A program made the position numbers and the translations under genes. Shown in pieces: positions 34,364 through 45,837 of a stretch of 64,000 nucleotides of DNA (position 1 is the first letter of the stretch; each line of letters starts with the position of its first letter). The stretch covers positions 5,746,353-5,810,352 of the forward strand of contig OZ022244.1 of assembly GCA_963978895.1 (NCBI GenBank). Direction: 5' to 3'. The notes under the pieces are model-generated. The model was given only the letters and a program-made list of their open reading frames with translations. It ran no database searches and was not told where the DNA came from. Origin of the DNA: Erpobdella octoculata (taxonomy: Eukaryota; Annelida; Clitellata; Hirudinida; Erpobdellidae).

Positions 34364-35783
34364 GTATCAAGGGTGCCTTAAACATCTTATCAAAGATGCC
34401 ATCAAAAACAAAATGATAAATAATGTTTGAATAATCAGTGAAATTAACTTATTACTAACATATACGTCATAGTATTAATATAGTATTAGGTAGGCTATCG
34501 TTAGGCAACATTATTTGTTGCAATCAGTATTTGAGTGTGAACAAATAAACAATATTTTAACTTATAGTCGTCTTTTATTCTGCAAAATTTATTCAAAACA
34601 AAACGAGGTAAAGTACCTGAAAGCTAAATAAGAGCTGCAGTTGCAGCTATATTAAAGGGTCGGACAGTATATAGTGTTGCTAAAAAGACTGGTGTTAAAG
34701 CTATGACATTAATATGGTTTGTCAAAAAATCTCAGACAGATCCGAATACGCTGTAATGTCAGAACAACGTGACCAATCAGATATTCACAAATGAAAAAGA
34801 AAAGTTGTTTTCTGAGTACTTTTTACGTGCAGCAAAACTTTATTATGGTTTATCAACAAAAGACCACCAAAAATTGACTTATGAATTCGGTATTTCACTT
34901 TCTAAAAACTTTTCAAAATCGTGGCATAGCACGAAATCTGCTGGGCCAGGTTTATGTCCAAGAAAAAAAAACTGTCACTAGCAAGCCTAGTAGCCACCAG
35001 CTTATCACGAGCAATTGCCTTCAATCGTTGATAATCTGAGAGAAGTACGGACTCGACATACATCTGTGGATATTCTGGATTTGGCAAAACAGATTGACAT
35101 CACACTGCTCACTTGTCCACCACATTGTAGCCACAAGCTTCAACCACTCGATAAATTAGTCTACGTTCATTAAAACGATTTTACAACGCTGCATGCGATG
35201 ATTTGGGTTGTTTCTAATCCAAGGCCTATGACATTAATGGAACTGTAAACACGGCTTATGCAAACGTTTTCACTCCATCAAACATCACTGCAGGATTCAA
35301 GGTGGCTGGAATCAAGCCTTTCAGTGCAAATATTCTTAATAAAGATGAGTTCTCAGCATCGTATGTTACAGATTGTTCAGAACCTGTTGATAATGCCGAA
35401 TCCATAACTGTTACACTTGGCCAATTTTTATTCAACACAGAACTGATCACCGTTGGTGAGAAATCTGGCAACAATGAATCAGTCACTGTTGATCAAACTC
35501 CTGGCGAAAATGAACCCAGCCGCATTCGGTGTAGCTTTGGAAAACAACGAATTGATCATAATGGGTGAAGTATCAGGCAAAGTTGAAATGATTCTTCGTT
35601 ATTAATATTATTTATCATGTTTCATATAGCTTTGCTTTAATAATGATATTAGTATTATACATTTGAATCGTGAATTTTGAATGCAATAACAGTTGTTTTA
35701 TATTTAGTATCAAAGGTGCCAACATAGTATCAAGGTTGTCAGTACGTAGTCTCAAGGGTGCTCAGATAAGGCATCATTGATAC
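34364..35783 (+). mobile_element. pogo/Tigger-like DNA transposon relic
   Basis: The ends GTATCAAGGGTGCCTTA and (inverted) GTATCAATGATGCCTTA are flanked by TA (34362-34363 and 35784-35785), as expected for Tc1/mariner-pogo elements. Further GTATCAAGG words occur near both ends. Inside is a decayed transposase (34620-35570). Confidence 0.8.
34620..35568 (+). pseudogene. pogo-type transposase remnant
   Basis: Pieces in three frames: a psq-type HTH (AAVAAILKGRTVYSVAKKTG), FSEYFLRAAKLYYGLSTKDH and NFSKSWHSTKSAGPG, then DDE-region text VDILDLAKQIDITLLTCPPH and CSHKLQPLDKLVY, and a C-terminal FTPSNITAGFKVAGIKPFSA. The middle of the catalytic domain is deleted and many stops occur. Confidence 0.8.
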
Positions 35784-36011
35784 TATTTTGAAACTTTTAT
35801 TTTTTAAATATAACTTTTTACCAGATATTTTTTTAAATGCTGTACACCACTACACTGAATATTTGAATATCTATTCACTTCACGTGAACAACTTAAAAAA
35901 AATTCTAACAGTTTCGTCAAATTAAGAAAAATCGGAATTTAGGATCACGGATGCCTCGTCTCCCCTATAGCTAGAAATTGCTGTTATTTAGAGTCTATTT
36001 CATAATTAAAC

Positions 36012-36420
36012 TAGCAGTGCCCGTAGCGGCTTCGCTCGAATGAAATTAGAGAGTTTGAACCGTGCATCCATAGTAGAGATCATTATTTTAGGTCTCGGCT
36101 TGGCCCGTTGACAAATTAGCCCAGGCCGTTTTAAAAACCCAAACTCCTGGCTCGGCACAGCCCGTCTGAATTAGGCCCGGCCCATTTTTACAGGCCTAGA
36201 AGTTCTATATACTTGATGAAAAACTTCGGCCCGTCCCACCTTGACCTCAGGTTTGGCCCGGCCAAACTGAAGACCCTAAAATCACTAAAATATCTATATA
36301 CTTGGTGAAAAACCTCGGTCCGTCCCACATTTATTTAAGGTTTGTCCTGGCCCGTGTGAAGACTCTAAAATAACGGCTTGGCCCGGCCAATGATAAACTG
36401 GACTTAGCTACTTTTAACCG
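36012..36420 (+). repeat. GC-rich repeated units (GGCCCGGCC)
   Basis: Starts with AGTGCCCGTAGCGGCTTCGC and continues with about two 110-bp units built around CGGCCCGTCCCAC and TTGGCCCGGCC. It contrasts sharply in base composition with its surroundings. It probably begins one composite repeat that runs to about 37780. Confidence 0.6.
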
Positions 36421-37780
36421 GCACAAAACTTCAAAATACTAATTTTTACATTTGTAGCACTTACAGTTTTTGAGTAGCAGTTATTTTGAGATCAAATAAC
36501 CCTTATTTCCACCCCACATTTGAGGTCCTGGAAACCAAATTTTCAAAAAATGCTAAAATACGTATTTCATTATTTTTGGAGTAGAAACTAAATACTAATT
36601 TTTACTTCTGTAGCACTAACAGTTTTTGAGTAGCAGCTACTTTAAAAACCAAATAACCCAAAAAATGATGAAACACGTATATCTTTTTTTTTTTGAGTAG
36701 ATACTAAGTATTAATTTTTACATCTGTGGCAATTACAGTTGTTGAGTAGCAGTTACTTTAAAAACCAAATAACCCTATTTTCCACCCCACATTTGAAGTC
36801 CTGGAAACCAAATTTTCAAAAAATTGTGAAACCCGTATATCATTATTTTTAGAGTAGAAACTAAATACTAATTTTTGCTTTTGTAGCATTAACAGTTTTT
36901 GAGTAGAAGCTACTTTAAAAACCAAATAACCCAATTTTCCAACCCACATTTGAGGTCCGGGAAACCGAATTTTCAAAAAATGGTGAAACACGTATCTTTT
37001 TATTTTTCAAAAAAAATCTATATACCAAATTTCAAAATCTCCTCATTTTTGGTTTTCGAGATATACATTGTTTTAGAAAAAAGTTTGTTTTCCAGTTTTT
37101 TCCCCTCAGGAGCAAAATTTTCAAAAATCCCAATTTTCCAACCCACATTTGAGGTCCGGGAAACCAAATTTGTAAAAAATGGTGAAACACGTATATCTTT
37201 ATTTTTAGAAAAGAAACTAAATAATAATTTTTACACCTGTGAAATTTACTTTTTTGAGTAGCAGTTACTATAAAAGACAATTAGCCCTATTTTCCACCCC
37301 ACATTTGAAGTCCTGGAAACCAAATTTTCAAAAAATGCTAAAACACGTATTTCATTATTTTTGGAGTAGAAACTAAATACTAATTTTTACTCCTGTAGCA
37401 TTACCATTTTTGAGTAGAAGCTACTTTAAAAACCAAATAACCCAATTTTCCAACCCACATTTGAGGTCCGGGAAACCGAATTTTCAAAAAATGGTGAAAC
37501 ACGTATCTCTTTATTTTTCAAAACAAATCTATATACCAAATTTCAAAATCTCCTCATTTTTGGTTTTCGAGATATACATTGTTTTAGAAAAAAGTTTGTT
37601 TTCCAGTTTTTTCCCCTCAGGAGCAAAATTTTCAAAAATCCTTTCTTAGCGGATGTTTACGCTATAAAAGTAATATAAGTTCCAAATTTCACGTTCCTAG
37701 GATAAGGCGTTTGAGCTCGGCGTTGATTTTCAGTCAGTCAGTCAGTCGGTCAGGACATGTTCTTTTATATATATAAATTT
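36421..37780 (+). repeat. satellite-like tandem region
   Basis: Degenerate 120-160-bp units around TTTTTGAGTAG.AGYTACTTTA and CCACATTTGAGGTCCGGG. There is a higher-order period of about 510 bp (36899-37100 is repeated at 37410-37640). It ends in CAGTCAGTCAGTCAGTCGGT (37727-37750) and TATATATA. Open frames on both strands here are repeat shadows. Confidence 0.75.
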
Positions 37781-37850
37781 CGAATAATTTAGACTAAAAC
37801 TACTAAAAACTTGGTACAAAAATAAAACAATAGAAAAACTTATTTTGCAG

Positions 37851-37979
37851 GTTGCAAGGGTCATTTCTCAGATGCTGAGTGCATAACTTTCAACGAAGAA
37901 AACTGTATCAACGGAGCAGAGGCTATGTGCAAAAAATGTAAATCAATTGCTTTCTTTGGACCCCGTTGTATTAGTACAA
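37851..37979 (+). CDS. host exon 5, EGF-like Cys-rich
   Basis: Acceptor TATTTTGCAG and donor ACAA|GTATGT, phase 1 to 1. It encodes GCKGHFSDAECITFNEENC, INGAEAMCKKCKSIAFFGPR and CIST with seven Cys in all; the C-x-x-C ... FFGPRC end resembles an EGF-like module with one extra residue. The symmetric phase is typical for extracellular modules. Confidence 0.65.
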
Positions 37980-38118
37980 GTATGTTTTAATTCAATTTAT
38001 TATACCTTGTGACGTGGTAGAAAATTATTCTAAATTTTAATTTTAATAAATTAAAAGCTGTTTTTATTTATATAAATACTACTCAGAATCCATAAATGAT
38101 GAGATCAATCGCTCAATA

Positions 38119-39294
38119 ATGCGTGCGACCCAGCTAGTCAACGAAAGAAAATACGACAACCTACTGATTGTTGGTGATTTTAACTACCCTAACATCTATT
38201 GGAACAACGACGGTGGAATTCTGAAAAATTCGGATGAAACATCTAAGAAATTTCTTGAAAATATTAATACCAACTTCTTAACACAAGCCGTTACTGAACC
38301 TACGCTTGGCGAAAATACACTTGATATTATTTTTGTCAACGATCCTCTTTCAATCTTTGATGTTCAGCTCCACGAACCTATTAGTCTATCTGACAAGATG
38401 CATCTCCACTCTTCTCTTTACTGGGAACTTTACCTAGGAGCCAACACTCCTAGTTCTGTTCTTCTCAGACCTGCATTTGAAAAAGGCAACTATATGGAAC
38501 TCAACAAATATTTTAGCAGCATTGACTGGCGATTGTTTCTGGCTGGAAAGACAACAAACGAATGTTATGATATTTTTCTGGAATACTTCGAGTTCGGCTG
38601 CAATAAGTTCATCCCAAAACGAAAATCTACTCTTCTTCAGAAATTTGATGCTAAGTGGTTCAACAAGGGGGTCGAAATTGCCATTAAAGCCAAATACAAA
38701 GCTTTTGTCGCCTGGAGAGCTGCCTCACTCTCTAAAAAAAAACTACTCAAATATCAATTCAACAAAGCTTGTCGTCTGGTGAAAAAGCAAGTCTTCAAGG
38801 CTATCATAAACTATGAGAGGTCAATTGCTGATAGTTGTAAGTCTAGTTTAAAGCCTCTATATAACTACATCAATAGTCATAAGAGGAATAAAGACAGAAT
38901 AAGATCGCTAAGCCGAGCTGACGGATCACTTACAACTGACAAAAATGAAATCGTAGAAATTCTTAATGATCAGTTCTTTTCAGCTTTTGGCTCGGACAAA
39001 CCCATTGAGTCTATTCCTCGGGTAGTAAGCTCAGACAAATGGTTTGAGGGAATAGACTCTTCTGTGTTTGATTCAACAGCAGTTGGAAATCTTCTCAGAG
39101 GACTTGATAGGAAAAAGCCAGCGGGCACTGACAATATTCATCCTTTCATACTCTCTGAATGCTCTTCATCACTTTCACTGCCTATCTCGCTTATCTTCAA
39201 CAGGTCATATGACGAAGGTGAAATTCCAGTTTCCTGGTCTCTCGCCAACATATCTCCTATTTTTAAAAAAAAGGGTCAAAAGTTACAGCTGTAA
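38119..39294 (+). pseudogene. LINE endonuclease and RT N-terminal part
   Basis: LLIVGDFNYPNIYWNN, NTLDIIFVNDP and LSDKMHLHSSL are EN motifs (the SDH His is altered to K-M-H). The linker follows, then RT N-terminal LDRKKPAGTDNIHPFILSEC and SWSLANISPIFKKKG. The frame ends at the A8 run and RT continues in the next frame. The first EN motifs are missing because of 5' truncation. Confidence 0.86.
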
Positions 39295-40733
39295 ACTATC
39301 GTCCTGTTTCCCTAACTTCGGTGCTCTGCAAGGTAATGGAGAAGATAATCAGAAGCTCTATGCTTAAGTTTCTAGTAGACAATAATCTCATCAGTCCGAA
39401 TCAACATGGATTTGTGTTCTCCAAGTCCTGCACTACAAATCTTTTAGAATCTCTTGATATCATAACATACGCAATGTCCAAACGTCACGAAGTCATCATG
39501 GTTCTTCTTGATTTTGCAAAGGCATTCGACAAAGTGTGTCACGAACATCTACTCACTAAAATTAAAGCACTTGGATTCGACGACAAAACTAACAATTGGA
39601 TAAAAGCATTCCTTTCGAACAGACATCAGAGAGTGATTATGGGCACGCATGCTTCAGGCTGGAAAAAAGTCCTTAGCGGTGTGCCTCAGGGCTCTGTGCT
39701 AGGGCCTCTACTTTTTGTCATTTTCATCAACGACATGCCACTTCTGGTTCATCATTTCTGCAAGCTTTTCGCCGACGACACAAAACTCATTGCTATCATC
39801 CGCAACGCAAATGACCGATCATTGCTACAGAGGGACCTTGATATGCTAACAAAATGGTCTCACGAATGGCTCATGTGCTTTAACGAAGATAAATGTAAGG
39901 TCATGTATTTTGAAAAACGTAAGTGCAACGTTCTTAACACTGGCTTTATTGAGGACACCGAATTTTTAAACTTTCCTTTGGACGCGATGGATCCGCACCA
40001 CATACACCAGAAGTTTACAATGACCGATGCTGATGGACATTCCCACATTCTCAGCGAAACCATGGTTGAGCGTGATCTGGGCATCTACGTTGACAACAAA
40101 CTAAGCTGGACGAATCAAATAGAGAACTCGAAGGCGAAAGCTTATGCGGCGCTTGCAACACTCAAGCGCACGTTCATTTACTGGACGACTCACACATTGA
40201 AAATCCTCTTTAGCACATATGTAAGACCTCACCTTGAATACTGTGCTTCTGTGTGGAAACCTTGCAGAATAGAAGACATAATATCACTCGAATCTGTTCA
40301 ACGCAATGCAACCAAATTAATTCCTCAAATTCGATCATTGCCTTATTCTGAGAGACTGGCTGCAATCGGCCTTCCTTATTTGTTTGAGAGAATGACTAGA
40401 GGAGACCTCATACAATATTTTAAAATTGTCAAGGGGTTTAACAAAGTCAATTGGGTTAACCCAAATCAACCGTTTCCTTCAGCAAGGATAGATGGACCAG
40501 CTGGTGGTATTCGTGCAAATAATGATCATCGTCTGAAACGAGAAGCCATTACAAACTATCGACCCCGTGAACACTTCTTCAGCAACAGAGTCCTGGCAAT
40601 TTGGAACGTACTGCCGAACGAAATAACTTGCACCAATTCAGTTAATGCTTTCAAAAACAAGCTTGACACCTTTTTGATTGAATATTACAGAAAGGACGAT
40701 TTTCATTTAAAACTTGTGAATTTATTGAACTGA
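39280..40733 (+). pseudogene. LINE reverse transcriptase and C-terminus
   Basis: VNYRPVSLTSVLCKVMEKII, MVLLDFAKAFDKVCHEHLL, GVPQGSVLGPLLFVIFIND, the catalytic CKLFADDTKLIA, LGIYVDNKLSWTNQI, then YVRPHLEYCASVWKP and HFFSNRVLAIWNVLP to the natural stop at 40731. This RT domain is uninterrupted and looks among the least damaged in the window. Confidence 0.88.
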
Positions 40734-41236
40734 ATTTTCATTTTGTTTTTGTTTAGTAAGGTTCTACCATAGCCGAAGCTACTTTAATAGTAGCTGAAGA
40801 CCTCGATAGGGGTCCGGCATCGCATAGCGTCAGGTGACACTATGCTGTAGAAAATAAACATTATTATTATTATTATATATTTATATTAGTAAATAGCGAG
40901 GGGTTGACCACTCTCCAGATGGGTGTACGACGGAAAAATTCCAAATGGAATTTTTGCGTTTTTGGGAATTTTTTTGGATTTTTTGGAATTTTTTTGGAAT
41001 TTTTGCGTATTTTGGAATATTTTTGGAATTTTTGCGTATTTTGGAATAATTTTGGAATTTTTGCGTACTTCGAAATTTTTGCGTACTTCGAAATTTTTGC
41101 GTACTTCGAAATTGCGTAATTTGGAATGTTTTGGAATTGGTTTGGCGGTTTAATTTTTTTTAATTTTTGTTGATTTTTTGAGCATTTTACAACACTAAAA
41201 CTAAATAAGTAAAGCTTCTTTTGAGTTACGCGTTTA

Positions 41237-44160
41237 TTAAGAACCGTTGAGAAAGTTTTCAAGATTTATAACATTTTCATTGGCCATCACAACACAATAA
41301 TTTTCATTGATAATGACACATTTTGGTGGAGGAATACTACAAATGTAAGTTTCACAAGGATAATAACCATGCAGGCTCATCGGCTGCTCGATAAGATGAC
41401 CTAGTTGATTTGAGAAGGGGTCCAGATTAAGTTGAAACCAATCACATTGGACCCCGATATTCTTATCGCCTGATCTCCAACTATTGATTGCGAATTTTTT
41501 ATTTTTAGCATTTCTTCCTGATAATAAACTAAACGACAAAACGTGACCTATCAATACGGTTTTAGAATTAATATTGCGAGCTTTGGAAGTCTTTTTTTCG
41601 GAGCAGATGAAGTAGATTGTTGACTGAAAACAGCCCAATCTCCTATTCTAAGCTTTCTTTTTTCTACTTCTGAGACTATTTAATCGCGGTCAAAAACAAA
41701 GTTTGAACTCTGAGTGACCCTCTTAGAGCGATCATTGCTCAGCTTCTTCACTACATTTTCGACGACCCACACTATAGTCCTTTTTCTGATTACCAGTTGA
41801 CTTCCATCACTTCGTGTAAGTTGAACGAATGGACTTGATAAAATAGCATGATTGACGTCACGTTGAGGAAAATCTCTTTGCTCGCCACAGTTCTTCGCAA
41901 TGCTCTTCTCAAGGACTGATGTTAAGTCACTGAAATTACCATCGGCAAGGGTACTCATAAGACTCTCTTCATACTCATCCACCTCATCTATTGGTTTAAC
42001 TATATCTTCTAAATCCTCATCATCACTTTTGATTCCTTCTTCCCATAGATCTACGGGGTTAACTAATGGCTTGAAATTTAGCATTGCATCAAAATCAAAA
42101 CAAAGAGCATTAGGGTCGTCTAGTAAAACGCCTAGTTTCTCCATGAAAAATCTGGCATCTTTTTTCGCCTTATGGATAGTAGCCGCCATTTCCTCTAGAT
42201 TAGGTAGGGAAGTGCAAACAAAAGATTCCCCAGAGGGTCCTCCATAGCGCTCTAAGTTTTTAATATGCCTTGGATAAACGATACCATCAGAAGTACTGAG
42301 ACCATTTAACCGAGTGTGTGCGTCTATTTTACAACAATAGTTGTACAAAAAGTCCAACAATGAAAACGTCAACATTGAGCTGCCGACTGGAGTGAACGAG
42401 CGAGCTGCCTTGAAATATGACTAGCAACGCTGGCTAGTTTACAACCAAGGCTTAAAAAGTTCAGGTGTACCAATACGATCAAGTTTCAAAATGAGATAAA
42501 TCAAAACATGAGCATTTATTTCGGCAACTAAGTATGAGATAGATTAAATGAAATGGTCATTCAAGGGGTAGGCACTGTCACACGATAACCAGAAACGCCA
42601 AATTCTAAGACAAAACACACAGCGCCACATTTGATAGACACGAGTTAATGGATCAAGTTTTTTATTCAAGTAACTGGACACCAACTGATCCATCATTTCA
42701 AGGAAAAAAATGGTTCCTTCAGAGCCTGGTACCTTCTGGCTTAGAAGTTCACAAAAAATGGGATTTGAGAAGCGACGGACGGCGTCGAAATTCATTTTAT
42801 CTTCGAGAAGAAGATCACCTACTCGTAGGCCATGATGATCTTTTCCCACGAGCTGAGTTAATGCCGTGATGTGAGCAGGGCCAGCGATTTTTTGACCGAA
42901 AGGCATAAACTTCTGGGTTTTTAAAAGCCTGGTGCGGAGTTTAGTACCAAGATGAACAGGGTCCTGGACCATGGCAGGATCGTTGCTGGCTAAATCACAG
43001 ACAAACTCGGGTATTGTCAATCGCAGTTTCTCGTTGAGAGTGAGTTGGTCCGTAAAGTGTCCTGGACGTCGACGTGGTCTTGAGATTTGACGAGAGACGA
43101 GCTTCAACCTATAGCGCATCACTTTCATTTCACGGGAATCGCCGTCAGTTGAATAGGAGAGGACAGTGATCCCAGCCTGTTCAAGCTTTTCCGTCATGTA
43201 GTTCAGGCGGTTGTTCACATCAACTGCAGTATGCTTGTTATTGGTTCTGAAAGCGAATAAGCGAATGGGCGGCAGACCATCCACTAGGGGCTGAACCATC
43301 CCGAGCATCACGAGACTGAATACCTTGCTCGTTCATAAAGCCTAAACTGCCTCAATATATCTTGAGCTGTCCTAGCAAAAAGTTGAGACGAGTCTGGGAA
43401 TCCATTGTCTTGTAGTAAACCAGACAGAAAATCCCACGAGATAGTTGGTTTTCGGGTAATATTCAATTTGGCCCACAACGCCGGTTGCATCAGCTGACAA
43501 TCCCACAACCAGCGGTGCTTTGTTGGACATGAGATATTCCTTTACAGCTGTTATGTTGAGGAATCCTTCTTCCACTGACAAGTCAAACTTTTTGAGCTTT
43601 AAATGAATGTTTGTGGGAGATGGGAAAACCCCCTTAAAATTGGCATTAAATATCTCGTACAGCCTACGTCCACCAAGTATCAATACGTTGAGACAGAAAT
43701 GTTCAAGTACTGGATCCTCAAAGCGGTTGCCTCTTGGATTTTTTCCCGCTTGCTGAACAGCTTGCTGAATCATTCTATGAAGAAGCGATCCCTCTGGCAG
43801 TTGTTGCAGAGAGGATGACGAGTTGAATTGTTTTTCCATACTGTTCATTCGAGACGATAGATTTTCATTTTGCAGTTTCAGATCAGCGAATCTTTTTTCA
43901 AGATTGTTTGCAATGTTGAAGTAGTCGAGTATTTTTGTTTGTCCAGGAAGGCTTGCTTGATTTTGTCGTTGTCTTTGCCGTCTAAACTTCCGACTGTTCT
44001 ATTTTGCACTGGAGGAAAGGGACGGCGATGGGTTCCCTCCAGTGGGATCTAGTCAATCCGAAAAAAATCTACTCCTGGATCCAGCGCCGGCCCCATTGGG
44101 AGCAGTTTCATCTTGCTGACTGACGCCTCCACGTCCTAAAATGTCAAAAAAATCAGTCTC
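41237..44160 (-). pseudogene. transposase-like protein of the 40.9-kb element
   Basis: From 43900 down: a coiled-coil (NLEKRFADLKLQNENLSSRM), PTNIHLKLKKFDLSVEEGFL, then VVGLSADATGVVGQIEYYPK with a candidate catalytic Asp, a one-base frame change near 43430, QPLVDGLPPIRLFAFRTNNK, VLSYSTDGDSREMKVMR (second candidate Asp), VQDPVHLGTKLRTRLL, and GSEGTIFFLEMMDQLVSSYL. After a stop near 42540: INAHVLIYLILK, FKAARSFTPVGSSMLTFSLL, and an acidic C-terminal part ending near 41680. This resembles uncharacterised transposase-like proteins that I remember from cnidarian genomes. At least two frameshifts and two stops are present. Confidence 0.6.
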
Positions 44161-44177
44161 GAAAAGTTATCAATATT

Positions 44178-44399
44178 TCATAATTCAATGAATGTATCCT
44201 TTCCGAGACGACCATCGTTCAAATAGGAGCGAATACTGTTCCTTTGTCGGGAATGGCTACTGGATTTGCTGCGGGAGCGACGGGAACCACATGGAGATCG
44301 GTTGCGTGAACGCCGCACTGAATTTGGTGACGATGGAGAGCTGCCTGAGTTCTCCGTCATAATATCGACTCTTGTCCTTCGTCTCTCAAGCGTTGTCAA
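44178..44399 (-). pseudogene. Ser/Arg-rich exon of the same element
   Basis: Minus strand TTLERRRTRVDIMTENSGSS followed by alternating R-S (RRSRNRSPCGSRRSRSKSSS). It lies between a LINE fragment and the coiled-coil part of the transposase-like gene. An intron acceptor TTTTTGACATTTTAG occurs at about 44140. An N-terminal nuclear segment of the transposase is a plausible role. Confidence 0.4.
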
Positions 44400-44722
44400 T
44401 TTACACCTTATTTGTCTGTCATTTTAACTTAAATCATGCATTCCTTTTATAAATTTTGTTGCTCAGTCTTTTTTGGGGCACTTTATCAAAAGTTTTGGCA
44501 AAGTCAAGGTAAATGACATCTACTGATGACATCATCTAATGCATCATATGTGTCCTCAAAAAATTCCAAAAGATTTGTCAGTCAAGATTTCTTATTCATA
44601 CATTCATGTTGACTTTTATCAATTAACTTGTGATTTTCTATGTGTTTCATCATATCCTCTTTGATAATTTTTTCCATAACTTTACATATAATGCATGTTA
44701 GACTGACAGGTCTATAGTTACC
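44400..44722 (-). pseudogene. LINE RT fragment inside the transposon
   Basis: Minus strand NYRPVSLTCIICKVMEKIIK, HKLIDKSQHECMNKKS and, after stops, VIYLDFAKTFDKVPQK: the RT motifs 1-3 of a Rex1/CR1-like LINE. The frame starts exactly where the preceding exon ends (KQ|GTAACTATAG). Confidence 0.75.
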
Positions 44723-45033
44723 TGCTTGATAGTTTGCAGTACCATTTTGTCACCAGGCAAGAACTGGAAACGCTTCGGCTGGGAAGCGAACAATGGACCA
44801 AAGATTGAGACCATGCTCTGGGATTCTTTCTCTTTAATCATTTCATCGGAAGCAAGGACTGTTTTGACAAACGTCTCAATTTCATTTATAAGTTTGTCAT
44901 CAATCTGTGCTAGGACTCGGATCCCGACCATATTCATTTGTTTGAGAATATTCTTTATATGAGTTGGTATGGTAACCCGATTCTCCCTCAACAAGATCCA
45001 ATTTTCATTCATCGTCATCATAATCAGATTCAT
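44719..45033 (-). pseudogene. upstream exon-like ORF of the 40.9-kb element
   Basis: Reads MNENWILLRENRVTIPTHIK, QMNMVGIRVLAQIDDKLINE, IETFVKTVLASDEMIKEKES and FLPGDKMVLQTIKQ. I do not recognise the family. It may be the N-terminal exon of the transposase gene or a second gene. Its apparent donor CAG|GTAACT coincides with the LINE junction. Confidence 0.4.
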
Positions 45034-45708
45034 TCATTTTGGGTTAAAAGAGAACAACTTTAAGATGAAAAAGTCGAGGAAGTCAAAGCCGTTAGCGTGA
45101 CAGATAGAAAACAAAAAGTCGATAAATTGACATAACGCTTAGTTTACCGTGTAGCCGGAAAGTAGACGAGAATTTGCGTCATCCGATCGGCTTGCCATAT
45201 TTTCAAATTTAGTTGTGCGCTGTGCGTAAAATACTTTTAAGTTTTTGTTTAAAAACCTTAATAATTTTCGGAATTTTGCTATATTTTTGAAATAATATGA
45301 AATTTTTCCATTTTCTCAAAATATTTTGGAATTTTTAAAAATATTCTGGAATTTTTTCCAAATATTTTGGAATTTTTTAAAAATATTCTGGAATTTTTTC
45401 CAAATATTTTGGAATTTTTTCAAAATATTCTGGAATTTTTTCAAATAATTCTGGAATTTTTGCGTTATTTGGAATTTTTGCGTTATTTGCATTTTTTGGA
45501 ATTTTTGCGTGATTTGGAATTTTTTGGAATTTTTGCGTAAATTCCATGGGTGTACGAGGAATTTGTTGAGTGGTCAACCCCTCGGTAAATAGTTAATGAT
45601 GTGTCAATTCTGGCAGAATCAATAAACACAAGTATAGAAAACAATTAGAGAAAATAGCCAAACAAATAATGTTTAAAATAGAGTAAGGCTGTTTTTTGCA
45701 ATTTGTAG

Positions 45709-45837
45709 AATGTGGTCTTTACTCTGGAGGGTGCCAGAACTCCGACTGCATGAAAATTCCTTTTTATGATATGGAAATCCCTGAATGTATTTGCGATGTG
45801 GGATATTACCGAATGACGCAGATTGATAACTGCAAAG
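45709..45837 (+). CDS. host exon 6, EGF-like domain
   Basis: Acceptor CAATTTGTAG and donor CAAAG|GTAGAA, phase 1 to 1. It reads CGLYSGGCQNSDCMKIPFYD, MEIPECICDVGYYRMTQIDN, CKG: six Cys in the EGF order with the C-x-C-x-x-G-Y-Y signature. It joins in frame with exon 5 across an intron of 7.7 kb filled by a LINE and a DNA transposon. Further exons downstream were not found. Confidence 0.7.

Larger units (their letters stand above)
38074..40877 (+). mobile_element. Rex1/CR1-like LINE in a host intron
   Basis: 5'-truncated plus-strand LINE from EN to a 3' tail of ATT trinucleotides (40861-40877). The 3' UTR (40734-40860) has two short self-complementary stretches (AGCCGAAGCTACTTTAATAG / AGTAGCTGAAG and AGCGTCAGGTGACACTATGC). 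One frame change sits at a run of eight A (39270-39277). It lies in the intron between host exons 5 and 6. Confidence 0.87.
40895..45584 (-). mobile_element. DNA transposon, 8-bp TSD, superfamily unclear
   Basis: TIR CGAGGGGTTGACCACTC on the left and its reverse complement with one central change at the right (GAGTGGTCAACCCCTCG), flanked by GTAAATAG on both sides (40887-40894 and 45585-45592). Subterminal arrays of GGAATTTTTGCGT/GGAATATTTT (40940-41120 and 45280-45540) lie inside each end. The minus strand holds a multi-part transposase-like pseudogene. It inserted next to the tail of the LINE at 38074-40877, in the host intron. hAT, P and Zisupton-type elements all make 8-bp duplications; I cannot decide among them. 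Confidence 0.85.

Noticed and set aside
36758..37649. Repeated Phe/Lys-rich ORFs
   Set aside because: They recur with the 510-bp tandem period and have no motif; repeat shadows.
40873..41262. Lys/Tyr/Ala-rich protein at the left end of the 40.9-kb transposon
   Set aside because: Translation of the GGAATTTTTGCGT subterminal array.
42648..42869. Plus-strand ORFs over the transposase-like gene
   Set aside because: Antisense shadows of the minus-strand coding frame.
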